Shown in pieces: positions 45,834 to 54,001 of a stretch of DNA of 64,000 nt; position 1 is the stretch's first letter; each line of letters opens with the position of its first letter. The notes beneath the pieces are model-generated. The model made no database searches. It saw nothing but the letters and a program-made list of their open reading frames with translations, and was not told the origin of the DNA. Both the position numbers and the translations under genes were made by a program. Source of the stretch: Streptomyces morookaense (GTDB lineage: Bacteria; Actinomycetota; Actinomycetes; Streptomycetales; Streptomycetaceae); NCBI RefSeq assembly GCF_013030945.1, contig NZ_JABBXF010000039.1:60763-124762 (forward strand), written 5' to 3'.

Positions 45834-46486
45834 TGCGAATCGTCCTCGTCGGGCCGCCCGGCGCCGGCAAGGGTACGCAGGCCGCGTACCTCGCCAAGAA
45901 TCTCGCGATCCCGCACATCTCGACGGGTGACCTGTTCCGGGCGAACATCAGCCAGGGCACGGAGCTGGGCCTGCGGGCCAAGGGCTACATGGACGCGGGC
46001 CAGCTGGTCCCGGACGAGGTCACCATCGGGATGGCCCGCGACCGGATGAACCAGCCGGATGCCGAGAACGGCTTCCTGCTCGACGGCTTCCCGCGGAACG
46101 TCGCCCAGGCCGAGGCCCTCGACGAGGCCCTCCAGGCGGACGGCGTGAAGCTGGACGCCGTGCTGGACCTGGAGGTCCCGGAGGACGAGGTGGTCAAGCG
46201 CATCGCCGGCCGCCGGATCTGCCGGAACGACTCCAGCCACGTCTTCCACGTCACCTACAGCCGCCCGAAGCAGGACGGCGTGTGCGACGTCTGCGGCGGC
46301 GAGCTGTACCAGCGCGACGACGACAGCGAGGACACCGTCCGCAAGCGGCTCGAGGTCTACCACACGCAGACGGAGCCGATCATCGACTACTACAAGGCCC
46401 AGGGCCTGGTGGTGACGATCTCGGCCCTCGGCAAGGTCGCCGAGGTCACCGGACGGGCGATGGACGCCCTGGAGCGCAGCTCCTGA
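45833..46486 (+). CDS. adk: Adenylate kinase
   Basis: The 217-aa enzyme converts ATP and AMP to two ADP. It shows the P-loop GPPGAGKGT (7-15), the AMP-binding HISTGDLFRANI, the signature FLLDGFPRN and a long LID with CRNDSSHVFHVTYSRPKQDGVCDVCGGELYQRDDD. Three cysteines and a histidine there suggest a zinc-binding LID. It is translationally coupled to secY, as in most bacteria. Confidence 0.98.
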   Translation: MRIVLVGPPGAGKGTQAAYLAKNLAIPHISTGDLFRANISQGTELGLRAKGYMDAGQLVPDEVTIGMARDRMNQPDAENGFLLDGFPRNVAQAEALDEALQADGVKLDAVLDLEVPEDEVVKRIAGRRICRNDSSHVFHVTYSRPKQDGVCDVCGGELYQRDDDSEDTVRKRLEVYHTQTEPIIDYYKAQGLVVTISALGKVAEVTGRAMDALERSS

Positions 46487-46502
46487 CCCTCACGGTCTGT
46501 AC

Positions 46503-46536
46503 ACGGCCGCGGTGCCCTTGCGGGCACCGCGGCCGT
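46503..46536 (+). terminator. Hairpin after adk
   Basis: ACGGCCGCGGTGCCC (46503-46517) and GGGCACCGCGGCCGT (46522-46536) form a perfect 15-bp stem with a TTGC loop, 16 bases after the adk stop and followed by AGTGTTGTTT. Confidence 0.75.
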
Positions 46537-46583
46537 AGTGTTGTTTCCGCCCAGCCAACCGAGAGCCGAGAAAGGCACCCCAC

Positions 46584-47420
46584 ATGGTGGAGATCAAAAC
46601 CCCCCAGCAGATCGCGAAGATGCGCGAGGCGGGGCTGGTCGTCGCCGCCATCCACGCGGCCACCCGGGAGGCGGCCGTGCCCGGTGCCACGACCAAGGAC
46701 CTGGACGACGTCGCCCGCAAGGTGATCGCCGAGCACGGTGCCAAGTCGAACTTCCTGGGGTACGGCGGGTTCCCCGCCACCATCTGCACCTCGGTGAACG
46801 AGGTCGTCGTGCACGGCATCCCGGACACGAAGACCGTCCTGAAGGACGGCGACATCATCTCGATCGACGCCGGCGCGATCATCGACGGCTGGCACGCGGA
46901 CGCGGCCTTCACGGCCTTCGTGGGCTCCGGTCACGCCCCGGAGCTGATCGAGCTCTCCCGGGTGACCGAGGAGTCCATGTGGGCCGGCATCGCCGCCGTG
47001 AAGAACGGCAACCGCCTGGTCGACCTCTCCAAGGCCATCGAGGGCTACATCCGCCGCCAGCCGCGTCCCGCGAGCGGCAAGTACGGGATCATCGAGGACT
47101 ACGGCGGGCACGGCATCGGCTCCGAGATGCACATGGACCCCCACCTGCTGAACTACGTGTCCCGCAAGCGGGGCAAGGGGCCGAAGCTGGTGCCGGGGTT
47201 CTGCATCGCCATCGAGCCGATGGTGAGCCTGGGGACGGCGAAGACGCATGTCCTGGAGGACGACTGGACCGTCCTGACGGACGACATGACCTGGTCCTCC
47301 CACTGGGAGCACTCCATCGCCCTCACGGAGGAGGGCCCCCTGGTCCTGACGGCCCCGGACGGCGGCCGCGCCAAGCTGGCCGCGATGGGCATCACGGCCG
47401 CGCCTGACCCGCTGGCCTGA
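46584..47420 (+). CDS. map: Methionine aminopeptidase, type I
   Basis: The 278-aa enzyme (MVEIKTPQQIAKMREAGLVVAAIHAA) removes the N-terminal methionine from new proteins. Metal ligands and signature blocks appear in order: CTSVNEVVVHGIP, DIISIDAGAIIDGWHADAAFTAFVG, GHGIGSEMHMDP and FCIAIEPMVS, then HWEHSIALTEEGP. There is no zinc-finger extension. It follows the adk terminator by 47 bases. Confidence 0.97.
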   Translation: MVEIKTPQQIAKMREAGLVVAAIHAATREAAVPGATTKDLDDVARKVIAEHGAKSNFLGYGGFPATICTSVNEVVVHGIPDTKTVLKDGDIISIDAGAIIDGWHADAAFTAFVGSGHAPELIELSRVTEESMWAGIAAVKNGNRLVDLSKAIEGYIRRQPRPASGKYGIIEDYGGHGIGSEMHMDPHLLNYVSRKRGKGPKLVPGFCIAIEPMVSLGTAKTHVLEDDWTVLTDDMTWSSHWEHSIALTEEGPLVLTAPDGGRAKLAAMGITAAPDPLA

Positions 47421-47484
47421 CGTCCGGGCGGGGCGCCGTCCATAAGCCGGTGAGCCGGAAGACGGGTGGACGTATCACCCTCGA

Positions 47485-47514
47485 TTAGGCTTTCCCGTTT
47501 CACTGACGTAGACT
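47485..47514 (+). promoter_or_regulatory. Candidate infA promoter
   Basis: TTAGGC (47485-47490), 18 bases and TAGACT (47509-47514) lie in the 186-base gap between map and infA. The -10 is good and the -35 is weak. Separate control of infA-rpmJ-rpsM-rpsK-rpoA is expected from related genomes. Confidence 0.45.
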
Positions 47515-47606
47515 GACGCGTCGGCTCTCGTCTATCCGCATGCCCGCGTTCCGCGTGGGGGTGCGAATACGGAGTCGATCAAGGTAGCCGATTCGAAAGG
47601 CGAAGC

Positions 47607-47828
47607 GTGGCCAAGAAGCAAGGTGCCATCGAGATCGAGGGCACCGTGATCGAGTCTCTGCCGAACGCGATGTTCAAGGTGGAACTCCAGAACGGTCACA
47701 AGGTCCTCGCGCACATCAGCGGCAAGATGCGGATGCACTACATCCGTATCCTTCCCGACGACCGGGTCGTGGTGGAGTTGTCCCCGTACGACCTGACGCG
47801 CGGCCGGATCGTCTACCGCTACAAGTAG
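47607..47828 (+). CDS. infA: Translation initiation factor IF-1
   Basis: The 73-aa OB-fold protein starts at GTG after AAAGGCGA (AKKQGAIEIEGTVIESLPNAMFKVELQNGHKVLAHISGKMRMHYIRILPDDRVVVELSPYDLTRGRIVYRYK is the full family pattern). It occupies the A site during initiation. It lies 61 bases before rpmJ. Confidence 0.99.
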   Translation: MAKKQGAIEIEGTVIESLPNAMFKVELQNGHKVLAHISGKMRMHYIRILPDDRVVVELSPYDLTRGRIVYRYK

Positions 47829-47889
47829 ATCTTGCCCATAGCCCCGCCTCCCGTGGGGTGAAGGCACTGACCCGGAGAACCTGCATCCC

Positions 47890-48003
47890 ATGAAGGTCAA
47901 GCCGAGCGTCAAGAAGATCTGCGACAAGTGCAAGGTGATCCGCCGCCACGGCCGGGTCATGGTCATCTGCGACAACCTGCGCCACAAGCAGCGCCAGGGC
48001 TGA
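47890..48003 (+). CDS. rpmJ: Ribosomal protein L36, zinc-binding type
   Basis: This very short gene encodes 37 residues (MKVKPSVKKICDKCKVIRRH and then GRVMVICDNLRHKQRQG). C11, C14, C27 and H32 make the zinc site of the common L36 type. GGAGAA precedes the ATG by eleven bases. It sits in its usual place between infA and rpsM. Confidence 0.97.
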   Translation: MKVKPSVKKICDKCKVIRRHGRVMVICDNLRHKQRQG

Positions 48004-48094
48004 CGCAGAACCTGCACTTCAGCAGTTTCTTCGCGCGACGCGAGCAATACGTACATACGCAGGACCCGTCCCTCTCTGTGATGGAGGGCGACAC

Positions 48095-48114
48095 CCCCGG
48101 CTCGGAGGCCGGGG
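48095..48114. repeat. Small hairpin in the rpmJ-rpsM gap
   Basis: CCCCGGC and GCCGGGG pair around TCGGAG. It lies about 75 bases before rpsM in a 185-base gap that otherwise shows no gene. It could be part of an rpsM leader. Confidence 0.4.
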
Positions 48115-48188
48115 ACCCAGCCGGTACCTGATACGGCCCCTGGGAGCGGTCTTGTGGAAGACCTCCGACGAACATCTGGAGCCAGTCA

Positions 48189-48569
48189 ATGGCACGCGTT
48201 TCCGGTGTCGACATCCCGCGTGAAAAGCGCGTGGAGGTCGCACTCACCTACGTCTTCGGCATCGGCCGCACCCTGGCGAAGGAGACCCTCGCCAACACCG
48301 GTGTGAACCCGAACACCCGCGTTCGTGACCTGTCCGAGGAGGACCTGGTCAAGATCCGCGAGTACGTGGACGCCAACATCAAGACCGAGGGCGACCTGCG
48401 TCGCGAGGTCCAGGCCGACATCCGCCGCAAGGTCGAGATCGGCTGCTACCAGGGTCTGCGCCACCGTCGTGGCCTGCCCGTCCACGGCCAGCGCACCAGC
48501 ACGAACGCTCGTACCCGCAAGGGCCCGCGTCGCGCCATCGCCGGCAAGAAGAAGCCGGGCAAGAAGTAG
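48189..48569 (+). CDS. rpsM: Ribosomal protein S13
   Basis: The 126-aa protein (MARVSGVDIPREKRVEVALTYVFGIGRTLAKE) has the helix-two-turn-helix and the basic tail (GCYQGLRHRRGLPVHGQRTSTNARTRKGPRRAIAGKKKPGKK) that contacts P-site tRNA. It heads the alpha part of the cluster, followed by rpsK after 63 bases. Confidence 0.98.
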   Translation: MARVSGVDIPREKRVEVALTYVFGIGRTLAKETLANTGVNPNTRVRDLSEEDLVKIREYVDANIKTEGDLRREVQADIRRKVEIGCYQGLRHRRGLPVHGQRTSTNARTRKGPRRAIAGKKKPGKK

Positions 48570-48632
48570 TCCTCAGCGGACGCTCACCAGCGGTCTTCGC
48601 TGTAGGACCGACCACCTCCACGGGAGAATCGA

Positions 48633-49037
48633 ATGCCCCCCAAGGGACGCCAGGGCGCTGCCAAGAAGGTGCGCCGCAAGGAAAAGAAGAACGTCGCTCA
48701 CGGCCACGCGCACATCAAGAGCACGTTCAACAACACCATCGTTTCGATCACCGACCCCACGGGCAACGTGATCTCCTGGGCCTCCGCCGGCCACGTCGGC
48801 TTCAAGGGCTCGCGCAAGTCCACCCCGTTCGCCGCGCAGATGGCCGCCGAGTCGGCTGCCCGTCGCGCGCAGGAGCACGGCATGCGCAAGGTCGACGTCT
48901 TCGTCAAGGGCCCGGGTTCCGGTCGTGAGACCGCCATCCGCTCGCTCCAGGCGACCGGCCTCGAGGTTGGCTCCATCCAGGACGTCACCCCGACCCCGCA
49001 CAACGGCTGCCGTCCGCCGAAGCGTCGTCGCGTCTGA
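48633..49037 (+). CDS. rpsK: Ribosomal protein S11
   Basis: The 134-aa product (MPPKGRQGAAKKVRRKEKKNVAHGHAHIKSTFNNTIVSITDPTG) has the conserved S11 blocks SSAGHVGFKGSRKSTPFAAQMAAE-like and VKGPGSGRETAIRSLQATGLEVGSIQDVTPTPHNGCRPPKRRRV. It forms the 30S platform. A strong hairpin with a TTCG loop follows before rpoA. Confidence 0.98.
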   Translation: MPPKGRQGAAKKVRRKEKKNVAHGHAHIKSTFNNTIVSITDPTGNVISWASAGHVGFKGSRKSTPFAAQMAAESAARRAQEHGMRKVDVFVKGPGSGRETAIRSLQATGLEVGSIQDVTPTPHNGCRPPKRRRV

Positions 49038-49071
49038 CGCGTCGGCCGCTTCGCGGTTGCCTTGAGGGTGT

Positions 49072-49103
49072 GGGCGGCACGGCTCTTCGGAGCCGTGCCG
49101 CCC
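49072..49103 (+). terminator. Hairpin with TTCG loop between rpsK and rpoA
   Basis: GGGCGGCACGGCTC (49072-49085), TTCG, GAGCCGTGCCGCCC (49090-49103) form a perfect 14-bp stem. It is followed by GTACCCTTGTAG. It probably adjusts the ratio of ribosomal proteins to RNA polymerase alpha. Confidence 0.75.
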
Positions 49104-49164
49104 GTACCCTTGTAGTACCTCAGGACATCAAATAGTGGGTGTCCATGACTGAAGGATCCTTCGC

Positions 49165-50187
49165 ATGCTGATCGCTCAGCGTCCCTCCCTCACCGAAGAG
49201 GTCGTTGACGAGTTCCGTTCCCGGTTCGTCATCGAGCCGCTGGAGCCGGGCTTCGGCTACACCCTCGGCAACTCCCTGCGTCGTACGCTCCTCTCCTCGA
49301 TCCCGGGTGCGGCGGTCACGTCCATCCGCATCGACGGTGTCCTGCACGAGTTCACCACCGTGCCGGGCGTCAAGGAGGACGTCACCGACCTCATCCTCAA
49401 CATCAAGCAGCTGGTCGTCTCCTCGGAGCACGACGAGCCGGTCGTGATGTACCTGCGCAAGCAGGGCCCGGGTCTGGTCACCGCCGCCGACATCGCCCCG
49501 CCGGCCGGTGTCGAGGTGCACAACCCCGACCTGGTCCTGGCGACCCTGAACGCCAAGGGCAAGCTGGAGATGGAGCTGACCGTCGAGCGCGGTCGCGGCT
49601 ACGTCTCCGCCGTCCAGAACAAGCAGGTGGGCCAGGAGATCGGCCGTATCCCGGTCGACTCCATCTACTCGCCGGTTCTCAAGGTCACCTACAAGGTCGA
49701 GGCGACCCGTGTCGAGCAGCGCACCGACTTCGACAAGCTGATCGTCGACGTCGAGACCAAGCAGGCCATGCGCCCGCGCGACGCCATGGCGTCCGCCGGC
49801 AAGACCCTGGTCGAGCTGTTCGGTCTGGCCCGCGAGCTCAACATCGACGCCGAGGGCATCGACATGGGCCCGTCCCCGACGGACGCCGCCCTGGCCGCCG
49901 ACCTGGCGCTGCCGATCGAGGAGCTCGAGCTCACCGTTCGGTCCTACAACTGCCTCAAGCGCGAGGGCATCCACTCCGTGGGTGAGCTCGTCGCCCGTTC
50001 CGAGGCCGACCTGCTCGACATCCGCAACTTCGGTGCGAAGTCGATCGACGAGGTCAAGGCGAAGCTGGCCGGCATGGGCCTGGCCCTCAAGGACAGCCCG
50101 CCCGGATTCGACCCGACCGCCGCCGCCGACGCGTTTGGCGCCGACGACGACGCGGACGCGGGTTTTGTGGAGACCGAGCAGTACTGA
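49165..50187 (+). CDS. rpoA: RNA polymerase alpha subunit
   Basis: The 340-aa protein starts MLIAQRPSLTEEVVDEFRSRFVIEPLEPGFGYTLGNSLRRTLLSSIPG, the alpha N-terminal dimerisation region (to about 235). The C-terminal DNA-binding domain (about 250-315) contains IEELELTVRSYNCLKREGIHSVGELVARSEADLLDIRNFGAKSIDEVKAKLAGMGL. An acidic tail closes it. With rpoB and rpoC at the start of the window, all three core genes are present here. Confidence 0.99.
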   Translation: MLIAQRPSLTEEVVDEFRSRFVIEPLEPGFGYTLGNSLRRTLLSSIPGAAVTSIRIDGVLHEFTTVPGVKEDVTDLILNIKQLVVSSEHDEPVVMYLRKQGPGLVTAADIAPPAGVEVHNPDLVLATLNAKGKLEMELTVERGRGYVSAVQNKQVGQEIGRIPVDSIYSPVLKVTYKVEATRVEQRTDFDKLIVDVETKQAMRPRDAMASAGKTLVELFGLARELNIDAEGIDMGPSPTDAALAADLALPIEELELTVRSYNCLKREGIHSVGELVARSEADLLDIRNFGAKSIDEVKAKLAGMGLALKDSPPGFDPTAAADAFGADDDADAGFVETEQY

Positions 50188-50213
50188 TCGGTCTTCGGCT
50201 GCAGGTCCGCTTC

Positions 50214-50253
50214 GGCTGACCGCGCAGTTCCCCGCGCCCTTCGGGGCGCGGGG
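50214..50253. repeat. Intergenic repeat, CGCGCAGTTCCCCGCGCCC type
   Basis: GGCTGACCGCGCAGTTCC followed by CCGCGCCCTTCGGGGCGCGG recurs in inverted orientation near 60011-60050 and, interrupted, at 60126-60190. The second half is a hairpin with a TTCG loop. It lies between rpoA and rplQ. Elements of this kind are scattered through many Streptomyces genomes. Confidence 0.6.
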
Positions 50254-50331
50254 TCTCCGACAGGCGACCGCCTGCTCGGATACTGACTCCGGTACCTGGT
50301 ACGGCCGGGGCAGACACCTAGGAGAAACACC

Positions 50332-50796
50332 ATGCCGCGTCCCACCAAGGGTGCCCGTCTCGGCGGCGGCGCCGCGCACGAGAAGCTGATGCTGGCGAAC
50401 CTCGCCAAGTCGCTCTTCGAGCACGGCCGCATCACCACGACCGAGGCCAAGGCCCGCCGCCTGCGTCCGGTCGCGGAGCGCCTGATCACCAAGGCGAAGA
50501 AGGGCGACATCCACAACCGTCGCCAGGTGCTGCAGACGATCACCGACAAGGGCGTCGTCCACACCCTCTTCACCGAGATCGCTCCGCGCTTCGCCGAGCG
50601 TCCGGGTGGCTACACCCGCATCACCAAGATCGGCAACCGTCGTGGCGACAACGCCCCGATGGCCGTGATCGAGCTGGTCGAGGGCGAGATCGCCAAGAAG
50701 GCGACCGTCGCCGAGGCCGAGGCCGCCACCAAGCGTGCGGTCAAGGAGTCCGAGGCTGCTGCCGAGGCTCCGGCCGAGGAGTCGAAGGACGCCTGA
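50332..50796 (+). CDS. rplQ: Ribosomal protein L17
   Basis: The 154-aa protein (MPRPTKGARLGGGAAHEKLMLANLAKSLFEHGRITTTEAKARRLRPVAERLITKAK) has the L17 core and an Ala/Glu-rich C-terminal tail (VAEAEAATKRAVKESEAAAEAPAEESKDA) usual in streptomycetes. GGAGAA precedes the ATG. It ends the ribosomal cluster and is followed by a terminator. Confidence 0.98.
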   Translation: MPRPTKGARLGGGAAHEKLMLANLAKSLFEHGRITTTEAKARRLRPVAERLITKAKKGDIHNRRQVLQTITDKGVVHTLFTEIAPRFAERPGGYTRITKIGNRRGDNAPMAVIELVEGEIAKKATVAEAEAATKRAVKESEAAAEAPAEESKDA

Positions 50797-50812
50797 CGCA
50801 CATCGTGTGTCA

Positions 50813-50847
50813 GGACGGGCCCGCCCCTTTCGGGGGCGGGCCCGTCC
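50813..50847 (+). terminator. Terminator after rplQ
   Basis: GGACGGGCCCGCCCC (50813-50827) and GGGGCGGGCCCGTCC (50833-50847) pair perfectly around TTTCG. It closes the S10-spc-alpha cluster just before truA. Confidence 0.85.
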
Positions 50848-50872
50848 CGCATTTGTGGAAGGAAATTCTGCG

Positions 50873-51757
50873 GTGAGTGACGAGGTGGAGCCCGGCAAGG
50901 TCCGGGTGCGGCTGGACCTGTCGTACGACGGCAAGGACTTCTCGGGCTGGGCCAAGCAGCGCGAGGGGCAGCGCACGGTCCAGGGCGAGCTGGAGGACGC
51001 GATCCGGACGGTGACGCGCTCGTCCGAGACGTACGAACTGACCGTCGCCGGGCGGACGGACGCCGGTGTGCACGCCCGCGGGCAGGTCGCGCACGTCGAT
51101 CTGCCGGCCGAGGTGTGGGCCGAGCACCAGGACAAGCTGCTGCGCCGATTGGCCGGACGGCTCCCGCACGACGTCCGGGTCTGGAAGGCCGAGGAGGCGC
51201 CGGCCGGTTTCAACGCGCGGTTCTCGGCGGTCTGGCGGCGTTACGCCTACCGGGTGACGGACCATCACGGCGGCGTCGACCCGCTGTTGCGTGGTCATGT
51301 CCTGTGGCACGACTGGCCGTTGGACGTCGACGCGATGAACGCCGCCGCGGAGAAGCTCGTCGGCGAGCACGACTTCGCCGCGTACTGCAAGAAGCGCGAG
51401 GGTGCCACCACCATCCGTACGCTGCAGCAGCTGAGTTGGGTGCGGGACGCGTCCGGCGTCATCACGGCGACGGTGAAGGCGGACGCCTTCTGCCACAACA
51501 TGGTGCGGTCGCTCGTCGGCGCGCTGCTGTTCGTCGGTGACGGGCACCGGCCGGTCGACTGGCCCGGCAAGGTGCTGGCGGCGGGGGTGCGGGACTCGGC
51601 GGTGCATGTCGTGCGGCCGCACGGGCTGACGCTCGAAGAGGTCGGCTACCCGGCCGACTCCGAGCTGGCGGCCCGCAACCGGGAAGCGCGCAACAAGCGG
51701 ACTCTCCCGGCTGACGCTGGGCGGTACCCCCATCCCGGCAGTTCGGGCTGCTGCTGA
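50873..51757 (+). CDS. truA: tRNA pseudouridine synthase A
   Basis: The 294-aa enzyme starts at GTG after GGAAGGA. It modifies U38-U40 in the anticodon arm. The catalytic aspartate is in AGRTDAGVHARGQVAHVD, with DLSYDGKDFSGWAKQ and FCHNMVRSLVGALLFVGDG as further signatures. The last 20 or so codons (RTLPADAGRYPHPGSSGCC) do not resemble TruA. They are encoded by a short palindromic filler repeat (51703-51731), so the original stop has probably been displaced. Confidence 0.95.
   Translation: MSDEVEPGKVRVRLDLSYDGKDFSGWAKQREGQRTVQGELEDAIRTVTRSSETYELTVAGRTDAGVHARGQVAHVDLPAEVWAEHQDKLLRRLAGRLPHDVRVWKAEEAPAGFNARFSAVWRRYAYRVTDHHGGVDPLLRGHVLWHDWPLDVDAMNAAAEKLVGEHDFAAYCKKREGATTIRTLQQLSWVRDASGVITATVKADAFCHNMVRSLVGALLFVGDGHRPVDWPGKVLAAGVRDSAVHVVRPHGLTLEEVGYPADSELAARNREARNKRTLPADAGRYPHPGSSGCC
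51703..51731. repeat. Palindromic filler repeat within the 3' end of truA
   Basis: CTCCCGGCTGACGCTGGG followed by CGGTACCCCCA matches the element at 60143-60171 (CTCCCCCAGCTACCGCTGG, then GGGTACCCCCA) and the framework of 645-682. Here it is read in frame as part of truA. Confidence 0.5.
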
Positions 51758-51767
51758 GCCGGGGCCC

Positions 51768-53852
51768 TCACGGCAGGTTGACGGCCAGGTCGCTCGACAT
51801 CGTGAAGTACGGGTGGACGCCCGCGATCGTCGGGTAGATGTCGGTCTTGTTGCGGTCGACGATGTCCCCGACGAGCCGGCCCAGCCTGACCGGCTCGGCC
51901 CCGGGGGCCGGCACCAGGGCCAGGTCCCAGGTCGTGCTCTCGTCGCCGCCGCGGGCGGCCTTCAGCCGCTCGTACGGGACGGTGACCCGGAATGCCGCCT
52001 TGCCGGTGGCCTCGGCGTCCACCGTGACCTCGGCCGCGCTGTCCGTGCGCGGGGTGCCGACGAGGACGGGCGTGCCGCCGTCGCCGAACTCGGCGCCGTG
52101 CAGGGTGCCTTCGACCGTGAACGCGTCCTCGCCGGTGCGGATGCTGCGCGCCTCGGCGTGGGCCGGGCGGTGCCAGGCGCGCAGCGCCAGGTAGCCGTCG
52201 ACGGTCGGGTAGGGCACCCACCAGGTGAACGGGGCGTCGGGCAGCGGCTCCACCGTGAGGAGGCCCTTGCCCTCGGCGAGGTGGGAGACCACGCGGCGGC
52301 GGGCGCGGTCCTCCTCGCGCACGACGTGCAGGTCCCAACGGCCTTCGCCCAGGCGGAGCTTGCGCCGGTCCAGAACGGCCGTCCAGGGGCCGCCCCTGCC
52401 GCCCGCCGGCGGGGTGAGCGGCACGGCGACGGGCTTGCCCTCGCGGCGGCGGGTGACGGTGAGGGTGAGCTTGTCGCCGGAGACGCCGCTGCCGTCGACG
52501 GACACCCGGATGTTGCCGTCGGCGTCGACGCGGCAGGAGGCCACGGGGCGCAGCGGCTTGCGGACGACGATGTCCTTGAGGACCTTCTTCACCGGCTGCT
52601 TCGCCGGCTTGGCCACGGGCCGCCGGACGAGCTTGCCGACGGCGCGGCGCAGCAGTTTGCGCAGCGGGACGGACGTGCTGCCGGTCCCGGACGCGCCGGT
52701 GCGCTCGCCGCGGTCGCGGCGGAGGTCCTCGATGAGGGCGAGGTAGGCGTCCGCGATGCGTTCGGGGGAGTAGCGCTGGGCGGAGGCGCGGGCGGCCTCG
52801 CCCATGCGGCGGCGGAGGCCGTCGTCCTCGATGAGTTCGAGCAGGCCCTTGGCGACGGCGTCGCTGTCGCCGACGGGGACGAGGAGGCCGTCCTCGCCGT
52901 GGGTGATGATCTCGCCGGGGCCGTGCGGGCAGTCGGTGGCGACGACGGGGACGCCGCAGTGCATGGCCTCCACGATCGTCATGCCGAAGGACTCCTCGCG
53001 GGAGGTCACGGCGGCGATGGAGCCCTTGGCCCACTCGGTCTCGATGGGGGAGTGGGCGCCCATGAGCGTGACCGACTCGTTGAGTCCGAGGCGGTCGATC
53101 TGCGCGCGCAGCTTGGCCTGTTCGGGGCCGCGGCCGTAGAGGCGCAGCTTCCAGTCGGGGTGCGCGGCGGCGACGGTGGCCCAGGCCTTGACGAGCAGGT
53201 CGTAGCGCTTGACGGGGATGAGCCTGCCGGCGGCGACGACGAGCTTGGCGTCGGGGTCGGCCTGTTCGACCTCGGAGGCGGGTACGCCGTTGGGCAGGCA
53301 GACGATCTTCGTCTTGGCGTCGGGGAAGTGCTCCCGGTGGGTGGCCGCGTCGGCCTCGGAGACGGTGGTGTGCGCGTCCAGGTGCGGGATGGAGGCGTCC
53401 TGGTAGGCGCGGATGGCCGGCTCGTGGGTGCCGTAGATCCGGTGCTCCTGGCCGATGCGCAGGTAGCGGCCGGTGCCGAACTCGGCGAGGTACATCACCA
53501 GTCCGGGGCGGGTGGCGATGACGACGTCGGCGTCGGTGCGGGCCAGGTGCTCGGCGACGCGCTGGTCGGTGAGGGCGCTGAAGTGCGCGCCCTTGGCCTC
53601 GACCGGGGGGATGTACGCGCTCTCCTGCGCGAGCAGCTCGTGGTCGCGGTCGGCGCCCTCGTCCGGGCGCTGGTCGATGAGGTTGACCAGTCTGACCTTG
53701 GGGTGGAGGGCGAGCCTCGGCGTCTTCCCGCTTCTGATGACCGAGACGATCTCCACGTCGTGGCGCTCCGCGAGAGCGCTCGCGACGTTGAACGTCGAGC
53801 GGATGGTGCCGCCGATGCCGTACGCGTTCTGCAAAAGGAAAGAGATCTTCAT
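51768..53852 (-). CDS. GT4-family glycosyltransferase with C-terminal extension
   Basis: The 694-aa protein has an N-terminal GT-B glycosyltransferase (about 1-385). AYGIGGTIRSTFNVASALAERHDVEIVSV is the acceptor-side loop. VVAAGRLIPVKRYDLLVKAWATV, LRLYGRGPEQAKL and EESFGMTIVEAMHCGVPVVATDCPHGPGEII carry the donor-binding E-x7-E type motif. The remaining 300 residues are beta-rich (blades such as GKPVAVPLTPPAGGRGG, LVPAPGAEPVRLG) after a basic Lys/Arg/Pro linker. Related fusion proteins in streptomycetes are linked to wall teichoic or glycopolymer synthesis. The acceptor is unknown. Confidence 0.88.
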   Translation of the reverse strand: MKISFLLQNAYGIGGTIRSTFNVASALAERHDVEIVSVIRSGKTPRLALHPKVRLVNLIDQRPDEGADRDHELLAQESAYIPPVEAKGAHFSALTDQRVAEHLARTDADVVIATRPGLVMYLAEFGTGRYLRIGQEHRIYGTHEPAIRAYQDASIPHLDAHTTVSEADAATHREHFPDAKTKIVCLPNGVPASEVEQADPDAKLVVAAGRLIPVKRYDLLVKAWATVAAAHPDWKLRLYGRGPEQAKLRAQIDRLGLNESVTLMGAHSPIETEWAKGSIAAVTSREESFGMTIVEAMHCGVPVVATDCPHGPGEIITHGEDGLLVPVGDSDAVAKGLLELIEDDGLRRRMGEAARASAQRYSPERIADAYLALIEDLRRDRGERTGASGTGSTSVPLRKLLRRAVGKLVRRPVAKPAKQPVKKVLKDIVVRKPLRPVASCRVDADGNIRVSVDGSGVSGDKLTLTVTRRREGKPVAVPLTPPAGGRGGPWTAVLDRRKLRLGEGRWDLHVVREEDRARRRVVSHLAEGKGLLTVEPLPDAPFTWWVPYPTVDGYLALRAWHRPAHAEARSIRTGEDAFTVEGTLHGAEFGDGGTPVLVGTPRTDSAAEVTVDAEATGKAAFRVTVPYERLKAARGGDESTTWDLALVPAPGAEPVRLGRLVGDIVDRNKTDIYPTIAGVHPYFTMSSDLAVNLP

Positions 53853-54001
53853 GGCGGTGTGTCCGCGGCGCGCTGCAGGCGCTGCGTCCGTCCTTCCCCC
53901 TGGCCCGGGTGTCGAGGTCTCCCCACCGTCGGTTAAGACCGTTGAGAGGGATTTGGGTTGCCCGGGCAGCCTACATTGTGGCTTGGGTCACGTTGCAAGG
54001 A